Source: an uncultured Gemmata sp. (GTDB lineage: Bacteria > Planctomycetota > Planctomycetia > Gemmatales > Gemmataceae). Taken from it: a DNA stretch of 64,000 nt. The notes under the pieces are model-generated. The model did not search any database, was not told the origin of the DNA, and saw only the letters and a program-made list of their open reading frames with translations. The stretch spans positions 496,001 to 560,000 of the forward strand of contig CALDUT010000010.1 of assembly GCA_937924775.1 (NCBI GenBank), written 5' to 3'. A program made the position numbers and the translations under genes. The first letter of the stretch is position 1. Each line of letters opens with the position of its first letter. Below are positions 52,639 through 61,750 of this stretch, one piece after another.

Positions 52639-53952
52639 ATGACGGAAGCGCCCGACTTCTTCGATACCGAACCGCGCAACTGGCGGACTCGTTTGGCCGT
52701 CAGCGTGGAAGTGATGCGTGACCTGAGCCGCGCCCAAGACCCTCAGGAAATGTACACCGTCTTCACTCGGCGGATCGCTCAACTTTTTCCCGTCAGCCGG
52801 TATTTGACCATTTCCCGCCGAGGGCTGCGCTATCCTGATTACCGCGTTGCCCGCTTCAGTTTATGGAAAGAACCGATCAACCCTTGGAAAGAGGCCCATC
52901 GGCTACCGGTTCATAGCGGGGGATTGTTGGCAGAACTGCTTTACGGCGACCAACCGCGGATAATCGATAACCTGAATCTCGCGGCCGACGACCCTGCGAC
53001 CCATTACCTTGCCGGTCAACGGGCACTGTTGGCGATCCCGCATTACGAAGCGGGCAGCGCGCAAACGATGGTCGTTGTATCCCGCGACGACACCGAGAAT
53101 TTCCCCCGGGAACGGGTGGCGGACTTAGTGCTACTGAGTAACTTGTTCGCCCGAGCGACCCAGACGGTTGTTCTCTCACAAGCGGTCAAAGAAGCCTTTG
53201 ATGGATTGGATTACGAACTGCGTTCGATCGCGGAAATTCAGCGATCGCTGCTCCCCGCGGCCAAGCCGCGCGTGCCAGGGTTGGATGTGGCCGTGCATTA
53301 CCACACCGCCAAGCGGGCTGGCGGCGATTATTATGACTTCTTCCCGCTCCCCAACGATCGCTTGGGCGTTTTGATCGCTGATGCTAGCGGGCATGGTGCC
53401 CCGGCCGCGGTTCTCATGGCGGTGGTTCACACCATCGCCCATACCCGGGTGGAGCCCCCCCAACGCCCAGCGGAGTTTCTTACCTACTTGAATGCCCATC
53501 TGACGCGCCGCTACACCCGCCCGACGGGGAGCTTCGTTACGGCGTTCTACGCGGTTTTTGATCCCGCCCATGGTACCCTGAGCTACGCCAGCGCCGGTCA
53601 CAACCCGCCCCGGCTCCTGCGTGCGGCCGACGGCTTCAAAATGGCTCTCAACCGTGCCCAAAAACTCCCCTTGGGAATCAAACTCGACGAAACCTATCTG
53701 GAACAAACCGTACCGCTTTTACCGGGGGATCAGGTGGTTTTCTTCACGGATGGTGTAATCGAGGCGGTGAATACCGAGGGGGAAGTGTTCGGTACGATTC
53801 ATATCGATGAGGAATTGACCACTTGCTATCCCACCGCGGAGGCGCTGCTCAAGGCAATTTTGGTGTCATTCTCCCTCTTTACGGCCGGTACCACTCCTGC
53901 GGATGATCAAACTTTGGTCGTTGTCAAACGTGTGGATTCTTCCTCACGCTAA
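52639..53952 (+). CDS. GAF-PP2C (SpoIIE/RsbU-type) serine phosphatase
   Basis: A 437-residue protein with a sensory N-terminal half (GAF-like, about 20-190, 'LLYGDQPRIIDNLNLAADDP', 'AVPHYEAGSAQTMVVVSRDD'-like) and a C-terminal PPM/SpoIIE phosphatase. The linker LRSIAEIQRSLLP leads to RAGGDYYDFFPL, 'LGVLIADASGHGAPAAVLM', FTDGVIEAVNTEGE and ADDQTLVVV with the metal-binding Asp residues. It is expected to dephosphorylate an anti-sigma-antagonist or similar partner, as in RsbU partner-switching. No STAS or anti-sigma gene is adjacent. Confidence 0.88.
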   Translation: MTEAPDFFDTEPRNWRTRLAVSVEVMRDLSRAQDPQEMYTVFTRRIAQLFPVSRYLTISRRGLRYPDYRVARFSLWKEPINPWKEAHRLPVHSGGLLAELLYGDQPRIIDNLNLAADDPATHYLAGQRALLAIPHYEAGSAQTMVVVSRDDTENFPRERVADLVLLSNLFARATQTVVLSQAVKEAFDGLDYELRSIAEIQRSLLPAAKPRVPGLDVAVHYHTAKRAGGDYYDFFPLPNDRLGVLIADASGHGAPAAVLMAVVHTIAHTRVEPPQRPAEFLTYLNAHLTRRYTRPTGSFVTAFYAVFDPAHGTLSYASAGHNPPRLLRAADGFKMALNRAQKLPLGIKLDETYLEQTVPLLPGDQVVFFTDGVIEAVNTEGEVFGTIHIDEELTTCYPTAEALLKAILVSFSLFTAGTTPADDQTLVVVKRVDSSSR

Positions 53953-54086
53953 GCCAAACTCCACCACGGATGGCCAATCGCTCCAGTGGACGCTTTCCCC
54001 TCTACTCAGTCGGTGCCGGCACGCTTACAATCGGTTTGCTCACACCGTGGGTCAGTCCCTCCTTGACCTGTGTTTGGAGTCTCATC

Positions 54087-54998
54087 ATGAAACGAGCGAT
54101 TCTCGCGGTGGCCGTTGCGGCTGCGGCCTTTGGTGGCATGTCCTGCTTGGTGGCGCAGCCGCCGCAGCCCAATGCTCCCTCCACCAACAAGCGGCTTCTG
54201 CTTGTTACTCACAGTGGCGGCTTCATTCATGCCTCGGTGGCCACGGCGGAGGAAGTCCTGAAGGAAATCGGGCCCAAGCACGGTTTTGACGTCACCTGTT
54301 GGCGGTTCACCGGCGATCCGGACGCCCGCGACAAATCCGGCCGCAGTGCCTTGGAAGTCTACCGCGACCGCTTCCGTGCAGCAACGAAACTGCCGGTCGA
54401 AAAGGAGCATTGCGGCCGCATCAATAAAGAAACGCTCCAGAATTTCGATATTGTGTTGTTTTTCACCACCGGCGACCCCGTCACGCCGGATGAACTGACC
54501 GACTTGCGGGAATGGGTGCGCGCTGGCGGAGCCTTGGCTGGTACCCACTGTGCAACCGATACCCTTTATCGACAAGCGATTTACGGTGATCTCATCGGCG
54601 CTTACTTCAAAACTCACCCCCCCGGGTTGCAAAAGATCAAGGTGAAAGTTGAAGACCCGCAGCACCCGGCGGCGGCCGGCTTCACCGAGGGTATGGAATA
54701 TCAGGACGAAATGTACATCTTCCGCGATGAACCGTTCTCACGGGAGCGGCTGCACATCATCCTCAGCATCGGGGAATGGGTAAACACCAAACTCAATGAT
54801 AAACAAGAGCGGAACGATGGGGATTATGCCATTTCGTGGTGCCGCGAAGAGGGCAAGGGTAAAGTCTTTTACACATCCTTTGGCCACGATCCGAAAGTTT
54901 GGCGGGATGAACGCTTCCAGCAGCACCTGTTTGGTGGGTTGAAGTGGGCGACGGGGCTGCTTCCGGGCGACGCCACCCCCAGCGGTGCCAAGAAATGA
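54087..54998 (+). CDS. ThuA-like (trehalose utilisation) domain protein
   Basis: The ATG at 54087 (MKRAILAVAVAAAAFGGMSCLVA) gives a signal peptide and 303 residues; the track ORF starts 39 codons earlier. The mature part follows the ThuA/GATase1-like pattern: 'RLLLVTHSGGFIHAS', NFDIVLFFTTGDP, 'RAGGALAGTHCATDT' and YAISWCREEGKGKVFYTSFGHD. ThuA proteins are involved in disaccharide metabolism; members in planctomycetes are often secreted and uncharacterised. It follows the PP2C gene by 134 bp. Confidence 0.85.
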   Translation: MKRAILAVAVAAAAFGGMSCLVAQPPQPNAPSTNKRLLLVTHSGGFIHASVATAEEVLKEIGPKHGFDVTCWRFTGDPDARDKSGRSALEVYRDRFRAATKLPVEKEHCGRINKETLQNFDIVLFFTTGDPVTPDELTDLREWVRAGGALAGTHCATDTLYRQAIYGDLIGAYFKTHPPGLQKIKVKVEDPQHPAAAGFTEGMEYQDEMYIFRDEPFSRERLHIILSIGEWVNTKLNDKQERNDGDYAISWCREEGKGKVFYTSFGHDPKVWRDERFQQHLFGGLKWATGLLPGDATPSGAKK

Positions 54999-55108
54999 TT
55001 CGGCGTCGCCCGATAAGCCACGGCTTTGGTGGTAGCTGTAAAATCCCCGCGACTGAGCGTCCCCCGGCCACGTAAATTGGGACGAGCGGATCATCGGAAC
55101 ACCCACGC

Positions 55109-55705
55109 ATGAACTTTCTGGCCCATCTACATTTGGCCGACGGCGACCCCGGCGATATGACGGGGGGCGTCGCGGCCGATTTCATCCGCAACCCCGATCT
55201 GCCCCATTTACAGCCCGACATTCTCCGCGGTGTCATGCTTCATCGGCTCATCGACGGCTTCACCGACCGCCACCCCATCACTCTCCGCAGTATCAGCCGT
55301 ATCGCCCGTGTGATGGGCTGGTTTAGTGGAATCGTGATCGACATCTACTACGATCACATCCTAGCGCGGGAGTGGTCCCGCTATAGCCGAGTTCCCTTGG
55401 CAGAGTTTGCGGCCCGCAGTTACCGTGTTTTGGAAGACCATCTGCCGCTTCTAGTGGAGGACGCCCGCGACTTTATCCGCAAGTTCATCGACCAGGATCG
55501 CCTCAACCGCTACGCCACACGCGAAGGGATCGAAGATACTCTTGCTCGCGTCTCCAAGGTGATCGCCAAACGCTTGCCCCACCGGGCCATTCCCCTCACG
55601 GATGCCCTCCCTGTTCTTATTCAAAACGATGCAGCTATTGCCGCGGACTTCCACACCTTTTATCCCGAGCTGATGGCGTTTGTGGCCGAAAAGAAGCTCC
55701 GCTGA
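55109..55705 (+). CDS. AcpH-like (acyl carrier protein phosphodiesterase) family protein
   Basis: A 198-residue protein: MNFLAHLHLADGDPGDMTGGVAADF, 'GVMLHRLIDGFTDRHP' and DIYYDHILAREW carry the metal-binding His/Asp residues of the AcpH (DUF479) family, which removes 4'-phosphopantetheine from holo-ACP. Length agrees with the family (about 190-200). It lies 110 bp after the ThuA-like gene. Substrate specificity in this organism is unproven. Confidence 0.9.
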   Translation: MNFLAHLHLADGDPGDMTGGVAADFIRNPDLPHLQPDILRGVMLHRLIDGFTDRHPITLRSISRIARVMGWFSGIVIDIYYDHILAREWSRYSRVPLAEFAARSYRVLEDHLPLLVEDARDFIRKFIDQDRLNRYATREGIEDTLARVSKVIAKRLPHRAIPLTDALPVLIQNDAAIAADFHTFYPELMAFVAEKKLR

Positions 55706-55785
55706 ATCCACTCAGATGCCACGCCGGCTTCGCCAGGGAAAATGAGCTTCCGTGAGCAAAGTTTCCAGTTCACAACAGCTTGAGG

Positions 55786-55874
55786 GTGTTCAAAAAACCG
55801 ACAGGACTATGGCTCGCGTGGCCTCACCAGCTATTTATGAAGGTTTTGCGAGGAGTGTTCAAAAAACCGACAGG
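55786..55874. repeat. 20-bp direct repeat, two copies 69 bp apart
   Basis: gtgttcaaaaaaccgacagg occurs at 55786-55805 and 55855-55874, identical, in the 240 bp between the AcpH-like gene and the secreted protein gene. It could be a duplicated regulatory site or a relic of a duplication. Confidence 0.75.
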
Positions 55875-55945
55875 GCGCTTATATTGCGGGTAGACGGCTG
55901 GTCGCGAGGTCGGCCGCCGGCTTTTGACCTCCTTGGAGAACAACC

Positions 55946-56443
55946 ATGCAGTGGATTCGCTGGTGCAGTCTGGGCTTAGGGTTTCTACTTCTCACCTCGG
56001 TGATCGCCCAAGACACGCCCGAAAACAAACTCCCCGAGGACGTGGCGAAGGCTTTGGAGAAAGCCGACGAAATCGTAATCTATTCCCTCAACGGGGAACT
56101 TAACCATCCCGACGGTTGGCACGGGGCGAAGGTGCTGGGCAAAACGACCCTTGCCACCGCGGCAGATCGCAGGGCTGTCGTTTCAGGCATCAAGAAAGGG
56201 ATTGAGGAAGGCACTCGCGGTGCCCGCTGCTTCATCCCCCGGCATGGGCTGCGAGTCACATACCAAGGGACAACCTACGATTTTCTCATCTGTTTTGAAT
56301 GTCATTGGGTTTACATCTACACAAACCCCTCCGATAAACCATTGGTGCTGCTGATCAGTGAATCACCCGAGAAGGCTTTCAACAAAATTCTCACGGCCGC
56401 TAAGATTGAACTCGCAAAGCCAGAAACTGAAGAGAAAGATTAA
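55946..56443 (+). CDS. Secreted protein, unknown function
   Basis: A 165-residue protein with signal peptide (MQWIRWCSLGLGFLLLTSVIAQ) and a TTGGAGAA ribosome site. The mature part has 'EIVIYSLNGELNHPDGWHG' and 'FLICFECHWVYIYTNPSDKP', with an acidic/lysine-rich tail. No family is recognised, but the composition is clearly coding. It is convergent with the FAD oxidoreductase. Confidence 0.6.
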   Translation: MQWIRWCSLGLGFLLLTSVIAQDTPENKLPEDVAKALEKADEIVIYSLNGELNHPDGWHGAKVLGKTTLATAADRRAVVSGIKKGIEEGTRGARCFIPRHGLRVTYQGTTYDFLICFECHWVYIYTNPSDKPLVLLISESPEKAFNKILTAAKIELAKPETEEKD

Positions 56444-56489
56444 AAAGGCAATCCCAAAGCCGAGGAAGAAGGATAACCTCAGCCGTGGT

Positions 56490-56527
56490 GGAGTGTTGCA
56501 GAACGGCGGGAAGCTCCACAACACTCC
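56490..56527. terminator. Hairpin between convergent genes
   Basis: GGAGTGTTG (56490-56498) pairs exactly with CAACACTCC (56519-56527), with a 20-nt loop, between the secreted protein (ends 56443) and the minus-strand FAD oxidoreductase (ends 56527). It may end both transcripts. Confidence 0.4.
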
Positions 56528-58257
56528 TACCGTGGGATTTTGGCAATCTCGTCGGGCCAATGAAGGTCACAGCCGGCGTGGGTGAGTTGTCCCTGGAAAT
56601 CGGCTAGTAATTTCTCATCTTTGCGGACCTGTCGGGGCACCCGCTTCTTGGATAGACAAAAAGCGACCAATTCTCCCACAGCTTCCCCAATACTCCATTC
56701 CACCGGATGCAACCGGTAACAACCGTTGGTGATGTGGGTAGTGCCGATGTTTTTGCATGCCGGCAGGAGGTTCTCCACTCGAATGGGAATCAGCGCGCCC
56801 AGTGGGATTTGGAAGGGCAGTGAACTGATATCGACGTAGTTATCCCCGCCGCTGGTGGGGTGGAGGTCGATGCGGTAACTTCCGGTCCCCACAGTGTCCT
56901 TAAAGGGTTCTGCGGTGACTTCGCCGATTTTTTTCCCAGTGGCTTTGGCGCGGGCTTCTGTACCGATGTGGGTTTCCGTGACCGTGAAGACCGCACGAAT
57001 CCGGCGGCTTTCGCGAACATAGGGGGCCATCGCCAGCCCATCTCCAGTGTCGGTACCCGTGACATCGCCGCGTAACCGCAACCCTTTCCAACCTTGTTTT
57101 TTACCATCCGGATGGGGGGCTTCCGTCTGTAGCCAATAAAGGAGCGATAAACTGAGGTCGCGGGCGGCGAGGTAATGTTCCCGGTCGTTGGGTCCGCCCC
57201 CCAAGAGATTCCCCAACCAGTAATCGTTCTGAGGCCAGTTCACCAAGCAAATATCTCGGATTTCGGCATCATTGGAGAAATGCGACTGGGCCAAGATACG
57301 CCGATAGGTCCAAAGATTTAGGCCTTGGAGAGGATGGCCGGTGGGATCGAAGGCAAGTTCCCGCTTCTTGAGCGTCCGCGGATCGGACATGGCCCACGAC
57401 AGGAGGGGGCCTGGCCACGGGGGATTGAGTCGGGGAATGTACTCCCGCCACATTTTGTAGTTTCGCGGTGGATCGATCGTGTTGTTGCGATCGGGCTGAT
57501 AGTCCATCGCGAAGCACAGGGTAAAGGCTTGGTGATTGTCGGGCCGAGCCTCCGGGCTGGCATGGGGTTCGCAAGTGTCGTTTTGGGATTCCGAACCGGT
57601 CACATACTCGACTTTCGCTAGCGGAAGTAAGTCGCCCAACTCGGTGGCATCCACGAAGTAACTCGCCTCCAAAACGATCATTCGCCCTGTAGAAGTGCGA
57701 CCGACAACCGCCGTCACGTTGTCGCGATCCAGCTCAGCCGCTGTGGCCAAAAAAGGCTGCAGAATCCGAACCCGCCCGGCACTGACATACGGGGCCAGCA
57801 TCTCCAGCAGAACTGCCAACGCCACTTTCGGCTCATGGCACAATTTTGAGACGGTGCCTAAACCGGGATTGAGCTGCGGATCGTTCGCGGCCTTGTCGGT
57901 CAGTGGGTAATGACGACGGTAATACTCCCGGACTTTGTTCCGGAAGGTACGATAAGTTCGAGTACTGCCGCGTTCTTCAATCCACGGGTGTTCATCGGGG
58001 GGAACCGCTTGGGCCGTCAATTGGCCTCCAATCCAATCTGTTTCTTCAGTAAGGATAACTTTCAGCCCCCTGCGAGCCGCAGCTAAAGCACACGCCACTC
58101 CCCCCACACCGCCACCTACGATGGCCACATCCGCTCGCAACTCCCGGGGGGTTTCGCGTGACTGCCCAAAGGCCTGAGATTCCGTAAGTGGTTCTATGGG
58201 AAGAAGATGTGCAAACGGACCTACAGCCGAGCAAGCCAGAAACGCACGGCGGTTCAT
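56527..58257 (-). CDS. FAD-dependent oxidoreductase with Tat-type leader
   Basis: A 576-residue protein starting MNRRAFLACSAVGPFAHLLP, an RR-type signal suited to Tat export of a folded flavoprotein. The dinucleotide fold follows directly: DVAIVGGGVGGVACALAAARRGLKVILTEE (about 45-75), the FAD_oxidored (PF12831) type found in planctomycete secreted oxidoreductases, and WIGGQLTAQAVPPDEH. Further motifs are EASYFVDATELGDLLPLA and the C-terminal ACKNIGTTHITNGCYRLHPVEWSIGEAVGELVAF. The substrate is unknown. Confidence 0.85.
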   Translation of the reverse strand: MNRRAFLACSAVGPFAHLLPIEPLTESQAFGQSRETPRELRADVAIVGGGVGGVACALAAARRGLKVILTEETDWIGGQLTAQAVPPDEHPWIEERGSTRTYRTFRNKVREYYRRHYPLTDKAANDPQLNPGLGTVSKLCHEPKVALAVLLEMLAPYVSAGRVRILQPFLATAAELDRDNVTAVVGRTSTGRMIVLEASYFVDATELGDLLPLAKVEYVTGSESQNDTCEPHASPEARPDNHQAFTLCFAMDYQPDRNNTIDPPRNYKMWREYIPRLNPPWPGPLLSWAMSDPRTLKKRELAFDPTGHPLQGLNLWTYRRILAQSHFSNDAEIRDICLVNWPQNDYWLGNLLGGGPNDREHYLAARDLSLSLLYWLQTEAPHPDGKKQGWKGLRLRGDVTGTDTGDGLAMAPYVRESRRIRAVFTVTETHIGTEARAKATGKKIGEVTAEPFKDTVGTGSYRIDLHPTSGGDNYVDISSLPFQIPLGALIPIRVENLLPACKNIGTTHITNGCYRLHPVEWSIGEAVGELVAFCLSKKRVPRQVRKDEKLLADFQGQLTHAGCDLHWPDEIAKIPR

Positions 58258-58399
58258 AGGTCTTACGGCCCCTCCGAGGGCGAAGTTTCTGTGAGGAAAA
58301 AATCTTGAGGCCCGAGCAAAAATCTAGCCGCGATGAACCGGCCTGTGCCGCGGACAACACTTGCCCGGCCATCGCGGCGGGAAGAATGCGTCGTCGCCT

Positions 58400-58975
58400 T
58401 CAGTCTTCGCGTTTGGCGTCTGCGATACTTTTAATTTTTTCGCTGAGTAACGCGATGTCGAAGGGTTTTTTGAAGACATCGTTAAAACCGTACTGCGTTA
58501 GTTGCTCGGGGGCCGCTTCGTCCTCGCTGGCCATCCCGATAATTAGCGTGGTGGCGAAGGCTTCGTCTTTGCGTAAGTTGGAGACAATTTGGATCGATTC
58601 GGCTCGACCTAAGCCCAAGTCTATGATAATCGTATCAGGATGGAAACTACTGGCGAGAATCCCCGCTTGGAAACCGCTATCGGCTAGCTCGAATTTGAAG
58701 TCTTGATCTTCGGGGAGCAGTTCTTTGATGCGGTCGTTGAAAAGTTTTTCGGTCCCGATCAGCAAGATTTTGTGCCATTCTTCCTCTTCCAACTCACCCA
58801 ATGGCATTCCGTGTTCCTTCAGGAAGCGGATAAGTTGTTCGCGAGGAATGCGGCGATCTTGGCTGCCGGGAATGCGATAGCCTTTCAAGCGACCCGAATC
58901 GAACCATTTGGAAACCGTCCGGGGGGCTACTTTGCAAATTTTGGCGACCTGCCCGGTGGTGAACACCTTTTTCAT
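58400..58975 (-). CDS. HTH (excisionase-type) - receiver domain protein
   Basis: A 191-residue protein. Residues 1-60 are a MerR/excisionase-like helix-turn-helix (MKKVFTTGQVAKICKVAPRTVSKWFDSGRLKG, PGSQDRRIPREQLIRFL). Residues about 68-185 look like a response-regulator receiver: 'KILLIGTEKLFNDRIKELLP', the likely phosphoacceptor in DTIIIDLGLG (Asp), and KKPFD near the end with the conserved Lys. The HTH lies before the receiver, opposite to the usual order. It would bind DNA or an operator; no kinase is adjacent. Confidence 0.82.
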   Translation of the reverse strand: MKKVFTTGQVAKICKVAPRTVSKWFDSGRLKGYRIPGSQDRRIPREQLIRFLKEHGMPLGELEEEEWHKILLIGTEKLFNDRIKELLPEDQDFKFELADSGFQAGILASSFHPDTIIIDLGLGRAESIQIVSNLRKDEAFATTLIIGMASEDEAAPEQLTQYGFNDVFKKPFDIALLSEKIKSIADAKRED

Positions 58976-59783
58976 GGCGAGACACTCCGTTTGAACTCGC
59001 TCGACCCCGCGCCGCCACCAAACCCCAAGAAAAACGCGATGCGATAGTTCCTATCGTCGCTTTCGCGAGGCCGTCGCCTTGACTGTGACACAGCGAACAG
59101 CCTGGGGTTGTAGCGGATCAACCCTCGGGGCGAGGGTAACCATCGTGGTAGGGGTGCCACGACGGCGAGGTTATATGAACACGACCAGCAGTCATCCGGG
59201 TTGCCGGTCTTAGGCGTCACTCGGCTCCGCATGTCTCCTCGGGGGTTAACCCCGTGGAGGGGGGCAACCTTGGGAAGTCAACCCGAACACGCGGATAACG
59301 ATTGCGACGCTAACTCCATCGGCTAGACCAACCGTCGAACTTCGCAAAACTCGCGAATTTAGGCGGTTCATGGCGACGATGGCTTCCGGCACAAGACGAA
59401 CCACTGGCACGGGCGAACGACTCAAGACCGACCACCGGCCTCCGGACGTCCGCTCTGTCAGTCACAATGATCGTTCGGGCTGGATGCGTAACTTCGGTGT
59501 GAACTCTTCGCCGAGACATGCCTTCCGTGGCAGGACGACCGGTCGAACCGGTTGCTCCGGTTCTACCGCCCGCAACCCATCTTACAGCGACCGACAAGTC
59601 CCATCGCTCAGGGGGATCGGCCGACACGGGCAAAAATCGCCCAACACCCACACTTCACCATCGTTTCCAACCCCAAGCGCCGAATCTCCATGGGTTTCCG
59701 ACCCGAGCCGAGGTATTGATGTGCTAAACGCCGTGGGTATCAGGGGGAAGCCCGAGAACCCCCGTTGCCTGCAAACCGCGTCA
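58976..59783. other. Long intergenic region without a supportable gene
   Basis: About 810 bp between the HTH-receiver gene and the GNAT gene. The only structured element noticed is the palindrome GGGGTTAACCCC (59242-59253), with weaker flanking symmetry (CTCCtc ... gtGGAG). ORFs in the track here lack motifs and ribosome sites. Confidence 0.4.
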
Positions 59784-60260
59784 TCACCCTTCAAGGCGTT
59801 TGGAAAAAATGACCATGCCATCGCCATCGGCATAAAAGTCGGGGATGTGAGCCGTCGGCGTATAGCCGCACTTCTGATAAAAGCTCCGCGTCGGTTCGTA
59901 TTTCGCGGTGTCAGAGGTTTCGATCAACAACAACCGGCCACCGCTGGCCTGTATGTCGCGTTCGGCGAATTGTAAAAGTTGCCGGCCAATGCCCTGCCCT
60001 TGCCATGGCGGGGCAACTGCCATCCACCAGACATACCAGGTGCGGTCGGTCATTTCCTCGGGAGCGTAGTACAAATAGCCCGTGAGGGCCTCGGGCTTGT
60101 CCCAGATAATACAGCGGTGGCCGTAATCATCGCGGGTGCAACTGAAATAATCGGCCAAGACGGTGTCGAGGGTGTCGAGTTCGAGGGGTTTGAAGAATCC
60201 GGTTTGGGCCGAAAGGGCCACCAGTGCGGCTTGGTCGCATTCACGCGCAGGTCGGATCAT
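59784..60260 (-). CDS. GNAT family N-acetyltransferase
   Basis: A 158-residue protein with the GNAT fold: 'TGYLYYAPEEMTDRTWYVWWM', the acetyl-CoA loop VAPPWQGQGIGRQLLQFAE (Q/R-x-x-G-x-G/A) and the C-terminal LLIETSDTAKYEPTRSFYQKCGY. Substrate cannot be named. It sits alone between a long gap and hmgA, and its reading direction is the same as the catabolic genes. Confidence 0.88.
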   Translation of the reverse strand: MIRPARECDQAALVALSAQTGFFKPLELDTLDTVLADYFSCTRDDYGHRCIIWDKPEALTGYLYYAPEEMTDRTWYVWWMAVAPPWQGQGIGRQLLQFAERDIQASGGRLLLIETSDTAKYEPTRSFYQKCGYTPTAHIPDFYADGDGMVIFSKRLEG

Positions 60261-60330
60261 GCCCGCAGTTTAGCATATTTCCGATTTTCCCGCGGAGGCT
60301 TTGGCATTTGCGAGAATGTCCGCCGGCTTG

Positions 60331-61500
60331 TCAATCCAACCAGGAGTATGGGTACTGGGGGTCGTCGATTGCCAGCGCCTGTTGGGTCACAAAGAGTGGG
60401 CGGAAGGTGTCCACCATTACGGCCAGTTCATCAGTCCATTTCATGTCGCGGCTGGCCATGATCGTACCGGGGTGGGGCCCATGGGGAATGCCGTGCGGGT
60501 GCAGCGTCAACGACGCCTCCTCCACCCCCCGGCGACTGCCAAACTTCCCGCGAACGTAATACAGCACTTCATCACTTTCTACGTTGCTATGGGCATACGG
60601 AACTTTGATGGCTTCGGGGTGGGTATCGAGCATGCGTGGAGCGAACGTGCAAAGCACAAAGCCGGTGGTTTCAAACGTCAGATGAATCGGTGGGGGCTGG
60701 TGGATGGTACCGGTGATGGGTTCAAAATCGTCGGCATTGAAGGTGAACGGATAGACGCAGCCATCCCAGCCAACGACATCGAAGGGGTGGCTCGCGAGGA
60801 TGTAGCGAGTCAACCGGGTACCGTCTTTGATAACCACCGGCGTATCGTTTTCTTCGTCGATGGTGAAAAGCTCTGTTGGTCCGTGCAGATCGCGTTCGCA
60901 ATAGGGGGCACCCAGCCGTAGCTGACCATCGTGGTTAAAGTAGCGGGGGGGGATATTCACCTGCCCCGCGGATTCAATCACCAAAAGATCGGGGGCAATC
61001 TCCGGGTCGAACTCGAAGCGGTAGGTGGTACAGCGAGGAATGACGACATAATCGAAAGGTTTGAAGGGCAAAATACCAAAGTGCGTCAGCAAACGGCCAT
61101 GACCTTTGTGAATGAAGATGATCTCGTCGGCCCAAGCATTGCGGAACAGTTCGGCTTGGGGCTGCGTGGGGCGGCACCGCCAGAGGGTGACGTCACTGTT
61201 GGTCAAAAGGGGGACACGCCCGGTAATGGGGTTGCCCTGCAGCGGCAGCCGCCCGCTTTGGAGGTGGAAATGCCGCAGTTCGCGCACTTCAGCTTTCTCC
61301 ACGCGCATTTCCCCCGCTGCTTCAAGATGTTTGACGCGTGTCGGTGGCCGCAAATGATAGGCAATCGAGTAGGCCCGGGAAAATCCTTGTGTGGTGATCA
61401 CCTCTTCATAGTAAATCCCCTCCCCTTTGAACCCGGGGCTGGTGCGATGGGCGATGTGCCGTTTCTTGGGGATATTGCCGCGGGAGAGGTAGTGGGGCAT
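60331..61500 (-). CDS. hmgA: Homogentisate 1,2-dioxygenase
   Basis: A 389-residue enzyme of the homogentisate dioxygenase cupin family: MPHYLSRGNIPKKRHI, 'EIIFIHKGHGRLLTHFGILP', CTFAPRMLDTHPEAIKVPYAHSNVESDEVLYYVRG and SLTLHPHGIPHGPHPG with the Fe(II) ligands (His, Glu, His). It opens homogentisate to 4-maleylacetoacetate. It is shorter than the human and Pseudomonas enzymes (about 430-445 residues) but keeps the core. It is the last of hmgA-hpd-phhA on the minus strand; a 250-bp gap separates it from hpd. Confidence 0.92.
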   Translation of the reverse strand: MPHYLSRGNIPKKRHIAHRTSPGFKGEGIYYEEVITTQGFSRAYSIAYHLRPPTRVKHLEAAGEMRVEKAEVRELRHFHLQSGRLPLQGNPITGRVPLLTNSDVTLWRCRPTQPQAELFRNAWADEIIFIHKGHGRLLTHFGILPFKPFDYVVIPRCTTYRFEFDPEIAPDLLVIESAGQVNIPPRYFNHDGQLRLGAPYCERDLHGPTELFTIDEENDTPVVIKDGTRLTRYILASHPFDVVGWDGCVYPFTFNADDFEPITGTIHQPPPIHLTFETTGFVLCTFAPRMLDTHPEAIKVPYAHSNVESDEVLYYVRGKFGSRRGVEEASLTLHPHGIPHGPHPGTIMASRDMKWTDELAVMVDTFRPLFVTQQALAIDDPQYPYSWLD

Positions 61501-61750
61501 CGGTGACGCTCCGAATTCTCAAGTTCCTTCAAATCTTGATGTTACGTCAATTCAAAAGACAGCACGGTCTGCCTCAACAGGTTCTGGGAGGAGGGGTGAG
61601 GGGGGTGAATCTATACCGCACACAAGCCTTTGATTGTATAGCACTTTATGACCCCTTGTACCAAGGGCCTAGCGGTTTTGGGCGACACAGGGGAGCAGGG
61701 AGCGCTCCTTTGCTGTGGTTCGGTTATCTGTCGGGTCGGAAAGCGGCAGG

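Noticed and set aside
59310-59975. ORFs of 113 and 201 aa in the 59-kb gap
   Set aside because: Arg/Ser/Gly-rich translations with no motif or ribosome site, overlapping each other on opposite strands.
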